DNA from: Synechococcales cyanobacterium PMM_0073
GTDB lineage: Bacteria; Cyanobacteriota; Cyanobacteriia; Elainellales; Elainellaceae
Direction of reading: 5' to 3'
Length of the DNA stretch: 11,816 nucleotides
Assembly: GCA_949127695.1 (NCBI GenBank)
Contig: CASBQH010000181.1
Span: forward strand, 1-11,816
This document shows positions 1-7,256 of this stretch, in pieces. The notes beneath the pieces were generated by a model. That model ran no database searches, had not been told where the DNA came from, and saw only the letters and a program-made list of their open reading frames with translations. A program made the translations under genes and the position numbers. Each line of letters starts with the position of its first letter. Position 1 is the stretch's first letter.

Positions 1-152
1 ATCATCCAACGGGGCAGAGCGATTTTCTGGGGATCTCGATAAACCGCTCTGTCAAGCAAATAGGCGCACCTGCTATCGAACAGACCTCTATCGGATGAAT
101 CTTTCGCTGGCTGTCTCTTAACGTATAAATTGTGCATAGAGTGTGGCTACGA

Positions 153-174
153 TACTTCGATTATTATAGAAGTA
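153..174. promoter_or_regulatory. Inverted-repeat operator candidate upstream of the antitoxin gene
   Basis: Perfect 6-bp arms TACTTC (153-158) and GAAGTA (169-174) flank a 10-nt AT-rich spacer, GATTATTATA. The spacer contains TATTAT (162-167), a plausible -10 element, and the repeat ends 19 nt before the antitoxin ATG. Phd/YefM-type antitoxins commonly repress their own promoter by binding palindromes over the -10 or -35 region, so the position fits an autoregulatory operator. No good -35 match is visible. The repeat is seen directly; its function is inferred. Confidence 0.45.
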
Positions 175-193
175 ACCGTTTAAGAGGTTAGAT

Positions 194-418
194 ATGCAAC
201 AGGTCGATATCATGGCGGCTCAATCTCAAATCACGCAACTTCTAGAGTCTGCGCTGCGAGGCGAAGAAATCATCATCACCCGCGATAATCAACCTATTCT
301 GAAGCTGATTCAGGTGTCACCAATTGCCAAACGACGACGCGGCAGCGCCAAAGGGCAGATTTGGATAGCACCTGACTTTGATCAACCCCTCGAAGATTTT
401 AGAGAGTATACAGACTGA
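194..418 (+). CDS. Type II toxin-antitoxin antitoxin, Phd/YefM-like, without an adjacent toxin
   Basis: This 74-residue protein has the Phd/YefM layout: an N-terminal segment (about residues 1-45) with the pattern LLESALRGEEIIITRDNQPILKL, in which a helix is followed by the strand-turn 'ITR(D)..P'. That part should form the DNA-binding dimer. The C-terminal tail (about 50-74), with GQIWIAPDFDQPLEDF, resembles the toxin-binding tail of VapB-type partners of PIN-domain toxins. The family neutralises a toxin and represses its own promoter. GAGG at 184-187 lies 6 nt before the ATG at 194, which favours this start over the in-frame ATG at 212. Normally the toxin gene overlaps or follows within a few bases. 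Here the next 260 bases hold no reading frame resembling a PIN, RelE or Doc toxin, on either strand. It may be an orphan antitoxin, a remnant after toxin loss, or a solitary regulator. Family call fairly sure; role uncertain. Confidence 0.75.
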   Translation: MQQVDIMAAQSQITQLLESALRGEEIIITRDNQPILKLIQVSPIAKRRRGSAKGQIWIAPDFDQPLEDFREYTD

Positions 419-422
419 ACCG

Positions 423-443
423 CTATGCACTAAAAGTGCATAG
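423..443. repeat. Stem-loop, 9-bp arms (copy 1 of the TGCACT/AGTGCA hairpin)
   Basis: CTATGCACT (423-431) and AGTGCATAG (435-443) are perfect inverted arms around an AAA loop. It begins 5 nt after the antitoxin stop codon. There is no following T-run, so it is not a classical intrinsic terminator, although it could slow transcription or protect an RNA 3' end. A near-identical hairpin recurs at 598-614. Confidence 0.7.
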
Positions 444-452
444 GTTCCTGTG

Positions 453-467
453 TGGGCTAAAAGCCCA
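453..467. repeat. Stem-loop, 6-bp arms with the same AAA loop
   Basis: TGGGCT (453-458) and AGCCCA (462-467) pair around AAA. The stem differs in sequence from its neighbour at 423-443, but the loop context CT-AAA-AG is identical, suggesting a shared structural design or origin. No T-run follows. Confidence 0.55.
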
Positions 468-597
468 AGTGAACTCGTTCTTGCATGGCGCACTGAGTCG
501 TCAATCTGCTCCCTTTTCGTTTCATCGGTGATCCCATAATTTTCCGTTTAGCTGGCTGACTTCGTTGCTGGCGGAAACTGTGTAGCAGCTAAAGCCT

Positions 598-614
598 TGC
601 ACTAAAGTGCATAG
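598..614. repeat. Stem-loop, second copy of the TGCACT/AGTGCA hairpin
   Basis: TGCACT (598-603) and AGTGCA (606-611) pair around AA, followed by TAG. Over 598-614 the sequence TGCACTAAAGTGCATAG equals 426-443 apart from one missing A, so the two form a direct repeat about 172 bp apart. The last eight bases, GTGCATAG, also occur at 132-139. The stretch 444-597 between the two copies shows no gene; the whole of 419-684 is otherwise unassigned. Confidence 0.6.
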
Positions 615-684
615 TTTCGACTAGCGTGCTGGGACAATGAAGGAGTTATTTCTTGTCTCCTTCTACTATTTTCGATTAAGTCTA

Positions 685-1578
685 ATGCCACCCCTCCAGC
701 GCCTTACCCCAATCGAGATTCAGCAATGGGCAGAGCAGGCTCAAGCCCAAACCCAAGGGGTAGTTCTCAACCGAATTGCGCCCTTGGCTCAGGCCAATCC
801 CTGCTGGTTTGGCGTCCAAATTTGTGGTGAGGCCAACTTGAGCTACGGTGACGTGGCCTGTCATTTTCCACTGATGAGCGTGATCAAGCCGTTTTTGCTC
901 CTGTATTTGCTTGACTATCACGGACAAGAGGCAGTCTCGCAGTGGGTGGGCAGAGAGCCTTCTAACTTACCGTTCAACTCACTCCAACAGCTCTTAGCCG
1001 ATCACGGCTATCCGCGCAACCCAATGATTAACAGCGGCGCAATCACGCTCGCCGACAAGCTGCCTGGAGAATCGGCTACCGAGCGCTGCGCCAACCTCTG
1101 CGACTGGCTGAATCAACAAGCCCAAACTCAGCTCAGCCTAGATGAAACTACGCTCACCGCCGTGCGTCAGAGCAACCGCGATCCCAACCGTAGCCTGCTG
1201 GATTGCCTTGCAATTTCTGGAGCCGTGACTAGCCCAGAGCTAACGCTAGATACCTACGAGCAGATCTGCTGTCTGGCAGGGCAGGTGCATGACTTGGCCA
1301 AGCTGGGGCTGCTGCTGTCGCTCGATCGGCCTATAGCGACTCAGCACCGAGATGCTGTGACTGCCGTGATGCTCAGCTGCGGCCTCTATGAAGCTTCGAG
1401 TTGGTATGCTCAGCAGATTGGCCTGCCGATGAAGTCGGGTGTGAGTGGGGCAGTGCTGGCCGTAATTCCACAGCAAGGCGCGGTCGCCTGCTACAGTCCG
1501 GCCTTGGATGCCACGGGTAATTCGGTAGCCAGTCTCAAATGGCTGGAAGCGCTGGCGGAATTCTTGCGGCGAGATTAA
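685..1578 (+). CDS. glsA: Glutaminase (serine-type, beta-lactamase fold)
   Basis: Hydrolyses L-glutamine to glutamate and ammonia in the cytoplasm. The frame opens at ATG 637 (313 aa), but the 16 extra residues (MKELFLVSFYYFRLSL) do not look like the family N-terminus. The ATG at 685 gives 297 aa starting MPPLQRLTPIEIQQW, so I chose 685; neither start has a good ribosome site. In 313-residue numbering the nucleophile motif is S81-V-I-K84 followed by P-F, as in the human S-C-V-K-P-L. The substrate motif NPMINSGAI is at 128-136, the tyrosine equivalents are in YEQICCL (207) and GLYEAS (250), and KSGVSG is at 266-271. Family knowledge puts a Glu and an Asn in the QSE...RN segment; here it reads QSNRDPNRS (178-186), so the Glu aligns with Asn180 and two residues appear deleted. 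The gene ends 32 bp before the convergent methyltransferase gene. Family assignment is firm; activity on glutamine is likely but untested for this variant. Confidence 0.9.
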   Translation: MPPLQRLTPIEIQQWAEQAQAQTQGVVLNRIAPLAQANPCWFGVQICGEANLSYGDVACHFPLMSVIKPFLLLYLLDYHGQEAVSQWVGREPSNLPFNSLQQLLADHGYPRNPMINSGAITLADKLPGESATERCANLCDWLNQQAQTQLSLDETTLTAVRQSNRDPNRSLLDCLAISGAVTSPELTLDTYEQICCLAGQVHDLAKLGLLLSLDRPIATQHRDAVTAVMLSCGLYEASSWYAQQIGLPMKSGVSGAVLAVIPQQGAVACYSPALDATGNSVASLKWLEALAEFLRRD

Positions 1579-1610
1579 GCTTTTTCAGTCTGGGATTCAA
1601 TGTATCAGGT

Positions 1611-3008
1611 TCAGCTAATCAGGCTCAAAAACGCCGCCATTTCCACATGCGCCGTCTGCGGGAAAAAATCGGCAGGCTGGACAAGCCTGAGCTGATAAGA
1701 CTGGCTCAGCAGCTTCAGGTCACGCGCCAGCGTCGCTGGATTGCAGCTGACATAGACAATCTGCTGAGGGCGCTGCCGCAGCAAGGTTTCAATTACCTGG
1801 GCATCGCAGCCTTTGCGGGGCGGATCGAGCAGGACAATATTCGGCTGTACCGTCAGCTGGGGTAACAGCAGTTCGACTTTGCCAGTCTGAAACTCAACGT
1901 TGGTAATGTTGTTAATCTGCGCGTTCACCTGAGCCTGCTCTATTGATTCTCGATGGCTTTCGAGTCCAATACAATGCTTGACTCTTCCTGCCAGCGGTAG
2001 CGTCATCGTGCCCACGCCACAGTAGGCATCCACCAAAACTTCGTCGCCCTGTAAATTCAGCTCTGCGCCAATCCGCTCCACCAGCGCTTCGGCCTGCTCT
2101 GTATTCACCTGAAAAAACGTAGTTGGCTGAATCTGAAACTCTAGTCCGGCAAAGCGTTCGCTTAAGTAGCCGCGTCCGGCAATCGTCCGGGTTTCAGAGC
2201 CAAAAATGATGTTGCTGCGCTCCGGATTAATATTCAGACAGACGCCCACCAAGTCAGGGTAGCGCTCCAGCCATTTCTGAGCATGTTGCTCGATTTTGGG
2301 CAGATTGCTGCTGCGTGCCACAATCGTCAGCAGCACCTCGCCCGTCTGTCGGCCAATTCGCAGGCTCAGATGCCGCACTTCGCCTTTGTGCGTCGCCTCA
2401 TCATAGACCTGCCAATGCTGCTTCTGAATATCTAGCTTGATCCGCGTCAAGTAGGGGTTCAGCCGCGCATCTTGGATCGGGCATTGGTTGAGGTTAATCA
2501 AAAAATGGCTGCTTTTTTGGTAATAGCCCGCCTGCACCGCCCCGTCCTGCCCCAGCTTCACCGGATAGCTAGACTTGTTGCGATAGGCCAGCGGCTCTGC
2601 GGCCAGGATTGGCGCGACTATCTGCTCTACTCCAGGCTGCGCGAAGCCGCCAATGCGCTCCAGGCTTTGCACCACCAGGTTTCGCTTCATCTCCAGCTGG
2701 TAGGCATAGTCGATATGCTGCCACTGACAGCCGCCGCATTTGTCGGCCACAATGCAGGCAGGCCGCACTCGATATTCAGAGGACTGAATCAGCTGATGCA
2801 GCTTGCCCTGAGCATACTGCGGCTTTACCCGCACCAAGCGCGCCCAGATCTGATCTCCAGGCACTGTATCGGGCACAAACACGACGCGCCCCTGCCAGCG
2901 CCCCACGCCTTCGCCGCTGTGGTTCAGGTCATCAATGGTCAGCTCTAGCAGCTTGCCCTGCTGCCAGTCCGCCGGATTGCGGCTAATCTCTGCTGTTTCT
3001 AACTCCAT
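1611..3008 (-). CDS. rlmD: 23S rRNA (uracil-5)-methyltransferase, TrmA/RumA family
   Basis: An S-adenosylmethionine-dependent enzyme that makes 5-methyluridine in 23S rRNA (U1939 in E. coli for RlmD; some relatives modify U747 or both). Domains in order: TRAM RNA-binding domain (about 15-75); iron-sulfur cysteines C85, C91, C94 (CGGCQWQH) and C176 (NQCPIQD); the central insert; then the Rossmann methyltransferase domain. Motifs visible: FFQVN (298-302), VDAYCGVGTM for SAM binding (326-335), LDPPRKG (394-400), SCNP with catalytic Cys422, and the general base in HVE (Glu456). Length 465 aa is normal for the family. The ATG at 3008 is supported by GAGGAG (reverse complement of 3014-3019) 5 nt upstream. 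It is divergent from tlyA across 80 bp, so both rRNA methyltransferase genes share a promoter region. Position specificity cannot be told from sequence alone. Confidence 0.92.
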   Translation of the reverse strand: MELETAEISRNPADWQQGKLLELTIDDLNHSGEGVGRWQGRVVFVPDTVPGDQIWARLVRVKPQYAQGKLHQLIQSSEYRVRPACIVADKCGGCQWQHIDYAYQLEMKRNLVVQSLERIGGFAQPGVEQIVAPILAAEPLAYRNKSSYPVKLGQDGAVQAGYYQKSSHFLINLNQCPIQDARLNPYLTRIKLDIQKQHWQVYDEATHKGEVRHLSLRIGRQTGEVLLTIVARSSNLPKIEQHAQKWLERYPDLVGVCLNINPERSNIIFGSETRTIAGRGYLSERFAGLEFQIQPTTFFQVNTEQAEALVERIGAELNLQGDEVLVDAYCGVGTMTLPLAGRVKHCIGLESHRESIEQAQVNAQINNITNVEFQTGKVELLLPQLTVQPNIVLLDPPRKGCDAQVIETLLRQRPQQIVYVSCNPATLARDLKLLSQSYQLRLVQPADFFPQTAHVEMAAFLSLIS

Positions 3009-3013
3009 TGCTG

Positions 3014-3019
3014 CTCCTC
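3014..3019 (-). promoter_or_regulatory. Shine-Dalgarno of the rRNA uracil methyltransferase gene
   Basis: Read on the minus strand this is GAGGAG, ending 5 nt before the ATG at 3008. It fixes that start. Confidence 0.7.
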
Positions 3020-3088
3020 GCCATTGCCCTCTCTAACATAGTAGGATTTCGGTATAGCCGCCTCGTTCACGAAATCACTTAGCCCACT

Positions 3089-3910
3089 TTGCCCAAACAG
3101 CGTCTCGATACTTTGCTCGTTGATCGCCAGCTCTGCGACTCTCGCCAGCAGGCACAGCGGCTGATTCAAGCGGGCGAAGTCAAGGTCAACCAGCAGGTGA
3201 TTGACAAACCAGGTACTGAAGTTGATCTGGCGGCGGTGCTAGAGGTGAAAGCTCGTGCGCCCTATGTATCGCGGGGTGGCGAAAAGCTAGCCAAAGCGCT
3301 GAGCGAATTTGAGATTGAGGTGAAAGGCCGGATCTGTCTAGATGGCGGCATTTCTACCGGCGGCTTCACCGACTGCCTGCTGCAAGCCGGAGCCAGACTG
3401 GTCTACGGCATTGATGTCGGCTATGGCCAAGTGGCCTGGAGCCTGCGCCAAGACGAGCGGCTGATCCTCAAAGAGCGCACCAATATTCGGCATTTACAGC
3501 CAGCAGATCTGTATGTTGACCCCGATCAGCCGCGCCCTGATTTTAGCGTTATGGATCTCTCGTTTATTTCGCTTACCAAAGTTTTGCCTGCCCTCTGGAA
3601 TTTGCTGCTGCCGCCCCAAGAATGCCTGCTGCTAGTCAAGCCGCAGTTTGAGGTCGGGCGCGAGAAAGTAGGCAAAAAGGGCGTAGTGCGCGACAGCAAA
3701 GACCAGGCGGCGGCGATTTACCAGGTCTGGCAGGCTGCTCAAGCGCTGGGCTGGGGATTGAGCGGCCTCACCTGGTCGCCGCTGCTCGGCCCTGCCGGAA
3801 ATATCGAATACTTGCTCTGGCTAAAAGCGGCGAGTGGGTCTGCTGAGAACTTCGATCTGGCTGCGGCAGAGCGGCTGACGCAGCAGGCTCAACAGACCCT
3901 GGTTCGCTAG
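3089..3910 (+). CDS. tlyA: TlyA-family rRNA cytidine-2'-O-methyltransferase (TTG start)
   Basis: TlyA proteins join an S4 RNA-binding domain to an FtsJ/RrmJ-like 2'-O-methyltransferase; in mycobacteria and relatives they methylate cytidines in 16S and/or 23S rRNA. Residues 1-60 form the S4 domain (KQRLDTLLVDRQLCDSRQQA...). RGGEKLAKAL (62-71) carries the first catalytic Lys; LDGGISTGGFTD (84-95) is the SAM loop; GIDVGYGQ (107-114), MDLSFISL (155-162, Asp156) and LVKPQFEVG (182-190, Lys184 and Glu188) complete a KDKE-type site; GKKGVVRD (195-202) is a family hallmark. The start is TTG: an in-frame TAG at 3080-3082 lies just upstream, no ATG is available, and the S4 domain begins at once. There is no clear Shine-Dalgarno. 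The 3' end overlaps the convergent SPOR gene by 4 nt at a shared CTAG. Some homologues are annotated as haemolysins, an old label I would not use. Exact rRNA target unknown. Confidence 0.9.
   Translation: MPKQRLDTLLVDRQLCDSRQQAQRLIQAGEVKVNQQVIDKPGTEVDLAAVLEVKARAPYVSRGGEKLAKALSEFEIEVKGRICLDGGISTGGFTDCLLQAGARLVYGIDVGYGQVAWSLRQDERLILKERTNIRHLQPADLYVDPDQPRPDFSVMDLSFISLTKVLPALWNLLLPPQECLLLVKPQFEVGREKVGKKGVVRDSKDQAAAIYQVWQAAQALGWGLSGLTWSPLLGPAGNIEYLLWLKAASGSAENFDLAAAERLTQQAQQTLVR
3907..3910. other. Shared CTAG: stop codons of two convergent genes
   Basis: The palindrome CTAG supplies TAG on the plus strand (3908-3910, end of tlyA) and TAG on the minus strand (3909-3907, end of the SPOR gene). No room is left for a separate terminator, so each transcript must run into the other gene's 3' end. 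The same arrangement recurs at 9451-9454. Confidence 0.9.
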
Positions 3911-4701
3911 CTGCCGTAGGTGACTCGCGCATCCATGCCAAAGTCGCGGAAGTAGCTCGTCCAGCGGTTGGCAGCATCGCGGCTGTTGAATGGGCCAACC
4001 TGCACATGCGCCCCTCGCCGGGTATCTGTGGCAATCATGCCGTCTACGCCCATGCCGCTGGTGAGTCGCGTTACCTGCTCAGAGAGCGTATCCAGCTTTT
4101 TGCCATTGCTGGGGATCACCACGTAGTAAGACCGACCATTTGAGTCAGCGCTTGAGCCAGGAGCCGGAGGCGCAGCGTTAAACTCAACGCTGCTGGGGCC
4201 AGATTGCCCTGATGGCATGACCGTTGTGGGCAGTGGCTCAGCGGGCGGAAATGCCGACGAGTTAGGGTCAGCCTGACTCACTGCCTGAGCGCCGGGGCTA
4301 GTCACTGCCACCACCTGTGCGCCAATGCCAGCGTTCGCTAAAGCATCCACCTGCTGCTGAGCGCTAGTGGCGTCACTGTAAAGCCCTGCCTGAATAAACC
4401 GCTGCCCGCTATATTCCTGCACCGAGGCTGTCGGCTGCACGGCCTGCACCTGAGAGAGCAAAATCTGGCTGTCGCCGTTGACCACAACCAAATATTGCTG
4501 CGCCTGACTCACAGCGGCTTGACCAAAGGCGGGCGGCGGCGGCAGGCCGTCTGTAATTTGCTGTGCCAGCAAAAAGTGCTGCGTATCGTTGAGCAGGGGT
4601 CTTGCCCAGGCAGAAGGCGCGATTGCCATCAGCCAACCGCCGCAGGCCAGAATTGCCGCCAGCCGCCGACCGGAGATTCGCAGGGTAGAAAGATCGATCA
4701 C
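3907..4701 (-). CDS. Exported protein with two SPOR-like repeats
   Basis: A 264-residue protein that should be secreted to the periplasm. Residues 11-33 form a signal peptide (GRRLAAILACGGWLMAIAPSA) with a likely cleavage after AWA (about 33). Two related repeats follow. Repeat 1 (about 69-133) runs YLVVVNG...FIQAGLYSDATSAQQQ...GIGAQVVAV. Repeat 2 (about 192-262) runs YYVVIPSNG...HVQVGPFNSRDAANR...GMDARVTYG. The shared pattern, Y-V-V then (I/V)Q(A/V)G.(Y/F).S..A......(G).(.)A.V, matches SPOR domains, which bind denuded glycan strands of peptidoglycan at division sites. A low-complexity Pro/Ser/Gln linker (about 135-190) separates them. The start is GTG at 4701, backed by GGAGGT 6 nt upstream. 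The 3' end overlaps tlyA. A glycan-binding or cell-envelope role is inferred; the repeats are divergent and a profile search is needed to confirm them. Confidence 0.8.
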   Translation of the reverse strand: MIDLSTLRISGRRLAAILACGGWLMAIAPSAWARPLLNDTQHFLLAQQITDGLPPPPAFGQAAVSQAQQYLVVVNGDSQILLSQVQAVQPTASVQEYSGQRFIQAGLYSDATSAQQQVDALANAGIGAQVVAVTSPGAQAVSQADPNSSAFPPAEPLPTTVMPSGQSGPSSVEFNAAPPAPGSSADSNGRSYYVVIPSNGKKLDTLSEQVTRLTSGMGVDGMIATDTRRGAHVQVGPFNSRDAANRWTSYFRDFGMDARVTYGS

Positions 4702-4707
4702 GGGTTT

Positions 4708-4713
4708 ACCTCC
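4708..4713 (-). promoter_or_regulatory. Shine-Dalgarno of the SPOR-repeat gene
   Basis: On the minus strand this reads GGAGGT, ending 6 nt before the GTG at 4701. It decides in favour of this non-ATG start, which also preserves the whole signal peptide. Confidence 0.75.
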
Positions 4714-4720
4714 GCTACAG

Positions 4721-4899
4721 ATAGCGTTAACAAAGAATTTTTTATCTAAATGGCGCTAATCGTAACATAGGTTCTCAATAGCGGATCAGCTTTTTTGAGT
4801 TTCTGCCAAGATTGGGCGCAGGCCGCCACAGGCCGATTTATCTGGTAAGTGATAGCCTAGAAATAGCTTTTTGTAAAGCAGCTTTTTAAATAGCGTTAA
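4721..4899. repeat. Direct repeat ATAGCGTTAA bracketing a divergent intergenic region
   Basis: The 10-mer ATAGCGTTAA occurs at 4721-4730, just upstream of the SPOR gene, and at 4890-4899, just upstream of mnmA, in the same orientation. The 209-bp region between the two divergent starts also has AGCTTTTT at 4788-4795, 4865-4872 and 4880-4887, the last two spaced by 15 bp. Promoters for both genes must lie here, but I could not pick a convincing -35/-10 pair. Function of the repeats is unknown. Confidence 0.35.
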
Positions 4900-4910
4900 A
4901 GCAGCAGTTG

Positions 4911-5975
4911 ATGAACAAGGTTGTAGTCGGGCTTTCGGGCGGAGTGGACAGTTCAGTGGCGGCGGCGGCTTTGCACCGTCAGGGCTACGCGGTCGAAGGG
5001 CTGACGCTCTGGCTGATGAAGGGCAAAGGCCAATGCTGCTCTGAAGGCATGGCGGATGCGGCGCGCCTCTGCGAAGAGCTAGAAATCCCGTATCACGTCG
5101 TCGATACCCGCGAGCTGTTTGAAAAAAACATCGTGAATTACCTGGTAACGGGCTACAGCGCGGGCATCACGCCCCTGCCCTGCTCGCAGTGCAACAAGGC
5201 CGTCAAGTTCGGACCCATGCTGCAATATGCCCGCGAGCAGCTCGGCATTGACCAAATTGCCACTGGACATTATGCCCGCATCACTCAAAATCCCGAAACT
5301 GGGCGATACGAGCTGCGCCGCGCCATGGACGCGAACAAAGACCAGTCTTACTTCCTCTACGATCTAGAGCAAGATATTTTGGCGCATACGCTGTTTCCGC
5401 TGGGCGACCAGCCCAAAACCGAAACCCGGCGAATGGCCAGCGAGTTTGGCCTGCATACCGCCGAAAAGCCGGAAAGTCAGGATCTTTGCCTGATTGAAGC
5501 GCATGGCTCTATGCGGAGCTTTCTGGAGAAATACCTGACGCCGCAGCCCGGTCAAATTGTCGATCCAGCGGGTCAGGTGCTGGGGCAGCATGACGGCATC
5601 CACAACTATACAATTGGTCAGCGTAAGGGCATTGGCATTGCGGCAGATCGCCCGCTCTACGTGATTGGCATCGACGCAGGCAAAAACCAGGTGATTGTCG
5701 GCGACCGCAGTGCCGCGCAGACACCAGAATTTACCGTGGCGCGGGTCAACTGGGTTTCGATGGCCGAGCCGCAAGCCCCCATTCGGGCTGAAATGCAGAT
5801 CCGCTATCGCTCGCAGCCCGAAGCTGCCACCATTATTCCGCTGCCGGAAGATCGGGTGAAGGTGGTGTTTGACGAGCCGCAGCTCAGCGTCACGCCGGGT
5901 CAGGCCGCAGTCTGGTATCGGGGCGATTTGCTGCTGGGCGGCGGCGTGATTGAGCGCGATCTTGAACCTGAGTGA
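4911..5975 (+). CDS. mnmA: tRNA-specific 2-thiouridylase MnmA
   Basis: MnmA adenylates and thiolates C2 of the wobble uridine (U34) in tRNAs for Lys, Glu and Gln, taking sulfur from a persulfide delivered by a sulfur-relay chain or a cysteine desulfurase. Numbering from ATG 4911 (354 aa): the ATP PP-loop GLSGGVDSS is at 7-15; the first catalytic Cys is C94 ([12 protein letters not shown]); ATGHYARI at 117-124 and DQSYFL at 144-149 are conserved; the second catalytic Cys is C193 ([10 protein letters not shown]); GQRKGIGIA lies in the C-terminal half, followed by a beta-barrel domain. [11 protein letters not shown] (37-47) is a segment familiar from cyanobacterial MnmA. A TTG directly precedes the ATG (4908), but homologues begin at M-N-K-V, so ATG is preferred; no strong ribosome site is visible. 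Its stop is followed at once by a 12-bp palindrome. Identification is firm. Confidence 0.96.
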   Translation: MNKVVVGLSGGVDSSVAAAALHRQGYAVEGLTLWLMKGKGQCCSEGMADAARLCEELEIPYHVVDTRELFEKNIVNYLVTGYSAGITPLPCSQCNKAVKFGPMLQYAREQLGIDQIATGHYARITQNPETGRYELRRAMDANKDQSYFLYDLEQDILAHTLFPLGDQPKTETRRMASEFGLHTAEKPESQDLCLIEAHGSMRSFLEKYLTPQPGQIVDPAGQVLGQHDGIHNYTIGQRKGIGIAADRPLYVIGIDAGKNQVIVGDRSAAQTPEFTVARVNWVSMAEPQAPIRAEMQIRYRSQPEAATIIPLPEDRVKVVFDEPQLSVTPGQAAVWYRGDLLLGGGVIERDLEPE

Positions 5976-5986
5976 AGCTTAAGCTT
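5975..5986. repeat. 12-bp palindrome after the mnmA stop
   Basis: AAGCTTAAGCTT is its own reverse complement and starts on the last base of the mnmA stop codon. It is short and AT-rich and lacks a T-run, so it is unlikely to terminate alone. It might be a chance palindrome or a protein-binding site. Confidence 0.35.
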
Positions 5987-6083
5987 GAGCGAGAAGAAGA
6001 TTCAGAGCAGCCCAATAAATTCAGGGCAATTGGGCAGCGGGGTTCTGATAGGATGATCTCGAAATCTGAAGAGTTGAGAGTCT

Positions 6084-7256
6084 ATGAGTCATCATCCAGA
6101 CAATATCGCCCCGCATGGGGGCAGCCTGATCAACCGCGTCTGTACCCCAGACCAGAAGGCCGAATTTCTCGACCAGGCCGACCAACTGCCCCGGCTCACC
6201 CTGGATGAGCGCGCCCTCTCCGATCTCCAGCTGATCGCCATCGGCGGCTTCAGCCCCCTCACCGGATTCCTTGGACAGGCCGACTACCAGGCCGTTGTAG
6301 ACTCCATGCATCTGGCGAACGGCCTGCCCTGGTCAATCCCCGTTACCCTGCCCGTCAGCGCCGAAACTGCCCAGCCGCTCAAGCTCGGCAGCAACATCCG
6401 CCTGGATGATCCGGCTGGCCGCTTTGTGGGCGTGCTGCACCTGAGCGAGAAGTACAGCTACGACAAGCTGCATGAAGCGCTGCAAGTCTACCGTACCAAC
6501 GAAGATAAGCATCCCGGCGTCAAAGTCCTCTATGCTCAGAGCGAGATCAACCTCGCAGGCGAGATCTGGCTGCTGGAGCGCGATCCGCATCCTTTCTTCC
6601 CCGCCTACCAAATTGACCCGATCGACTCCCGCGCCCTGTTCCGCGACAAAGGCTGGAAAACCATCGTCGGCTTCCAGACTCGCAACCCGATTCACCGGGC
6701 GCATGAGTATATTCAAAAATGCGCCTTAGAAACCGTAGATGGGCTGTTTCTGCATCCCTTAGTGGGTGCCACCAAGTCAGACGATATCCCAGCCGACGTG
6801 CGGATGCGCTGCTACGAGATTTTGATTGAAAAATATTACCCAATGAACCGGATCGCGCTGGCCATCAACCCAGCTGCGATGCGCTATGCCGGCCCCAGAG
6901 AGGCGATTTTCCATGCGCTGCTCCGCAAAAACTACGGCTGCACGCATTTCATTGTCGGGCGCGATCATGCGGGCGTGGGCGACTACTACGGCACCTATGA
7001 CGCGCAGTATATATTTGATGAGTTTGATCCAGGTGCACTCGGTATCACGCCGATGATGTTTGAACATGCGTTTTACTGCAAGCGCACGGGGCAGATGGCG
7101 ACGAGCAAGACCAGTCCGAGCTTGCCAGAAGAGCGGGTGCATCTATCTGGGACGAAGGTGCGAGAGATGCTGCGCCGAGGCGAACTGCCGCCGCCGGAGT
7201 TTTCACGGCCAGAGGTGGCAGCTGAGCTGGCTAGAGCGGCGCAAATTCCAGTCTAG
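6084..7256 (+). CDS. sat: Sulfate adenylyltransferase (ATP sulfurylase), single-chain type
   Basis: Catalyses ATP + sulfate to adenosine 5'-phosphosulfate + pyrophosphate, the first step of sulfate assimilation, in the cytoplasm. It is the homo-oligomeric Sat/Met3 type and not the CysD/CysN GTPase pair. The 390 aa cover the PUA-like N-terminal domain (about 1-170) and the catalytic domain. Motifs: [11 protein letters not shown] (198-208), holding the sulfate/ATP-binding residues; [13 protein letters not shown] (262-274); [12 protein letters not shown] (292-303); and [17 protein letters not shown] (354-370). No C-terminal APS kinase domain is present, so PAPS synthesis needs a separate CysC. 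The start [13 protein letters not shown] fits homologues; the upstream GAGAG (6076-6080) is only a weak ribosome site. The 108-bp gap to mnmA holds no other gene. The stop codon sits at the centre of a 24-bp palindrome. Confidence 0.96.
   Translation: MSHHPDNIAPHGGSLINRVCTPDQKAEFLDQADQLPRLTLDERALSDLQLIAIGGFSPLTGFLGQADYQAVVDSMHLANGLPWSIPVTLPVSAETAQPLKLGSNIRLDDPAGRFVGVLHLSEKYSYDKLHEALQVYRTNEDKHPGVKVLYAQSEINLAGEIWLLERDPHPFFPAYQIDPIDSRALFRDKGWKTIVGFQTRNPIHRAHEYIQKCALETVDGLFLHPLVGATKSDDIPADVRMRCYEILIEKYYPMNRIALAINPAAMRYAGPREAIFHALLRKNYGCTHFIVGRDHAGVGDYYGTYDAQYIFDEFDPGALGITPMMFEHAFYCKRTGQMATSKTSPSLPEERVHLSGTKVREMLRRGELPPPEFSRPEVAAELARAAQIPV

Noticed and set aside
1..137. Edge-open frames: plus 2-121 (39 codons ending in TAA) and minus 137-1 (starting at the complement of CAT 135-137)
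   Set aside because: Neither peptide resembles a known family, and both are short enough to be chance. Either could be the tail or head of a gene outside the window, but nothing supports it.
640..645. AAGGAG as a ribosome site for the glutaminase gene
   Set aside because: It lies inside the long reading frame, about 40 nt before ATG 685, and the TTG at suitable spacing (653) is out of frame, so it cannot serve either start.
1579..1610. Bidirectional terminator between the convergent glutaminase and methyltransferase genes
   Set aside because: There is a T5 run (1581-1585) but no adjacent GC-rich inverted repeat long enough to call.
1539..1865. Plus-strand 108-codon frame
   Set aside because: It overlaps the glutaminase 3' end and runs antisense to the methyltransferase gene, with no recognisable domain; a shadow frame.
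2472..2986. Two plus-strand frames of 125-158 codons
   Set aside because: Both are antisense to the TRAM and iron-sulfur part of the methyltransferase, which has full family motifs.
5972..6208. GTG-start frame overlapping the mnmA stop
   Set aside because: The peptide is low in recognisable features and overlaps the first 125 bases of sat in another frame; no ribosome site.
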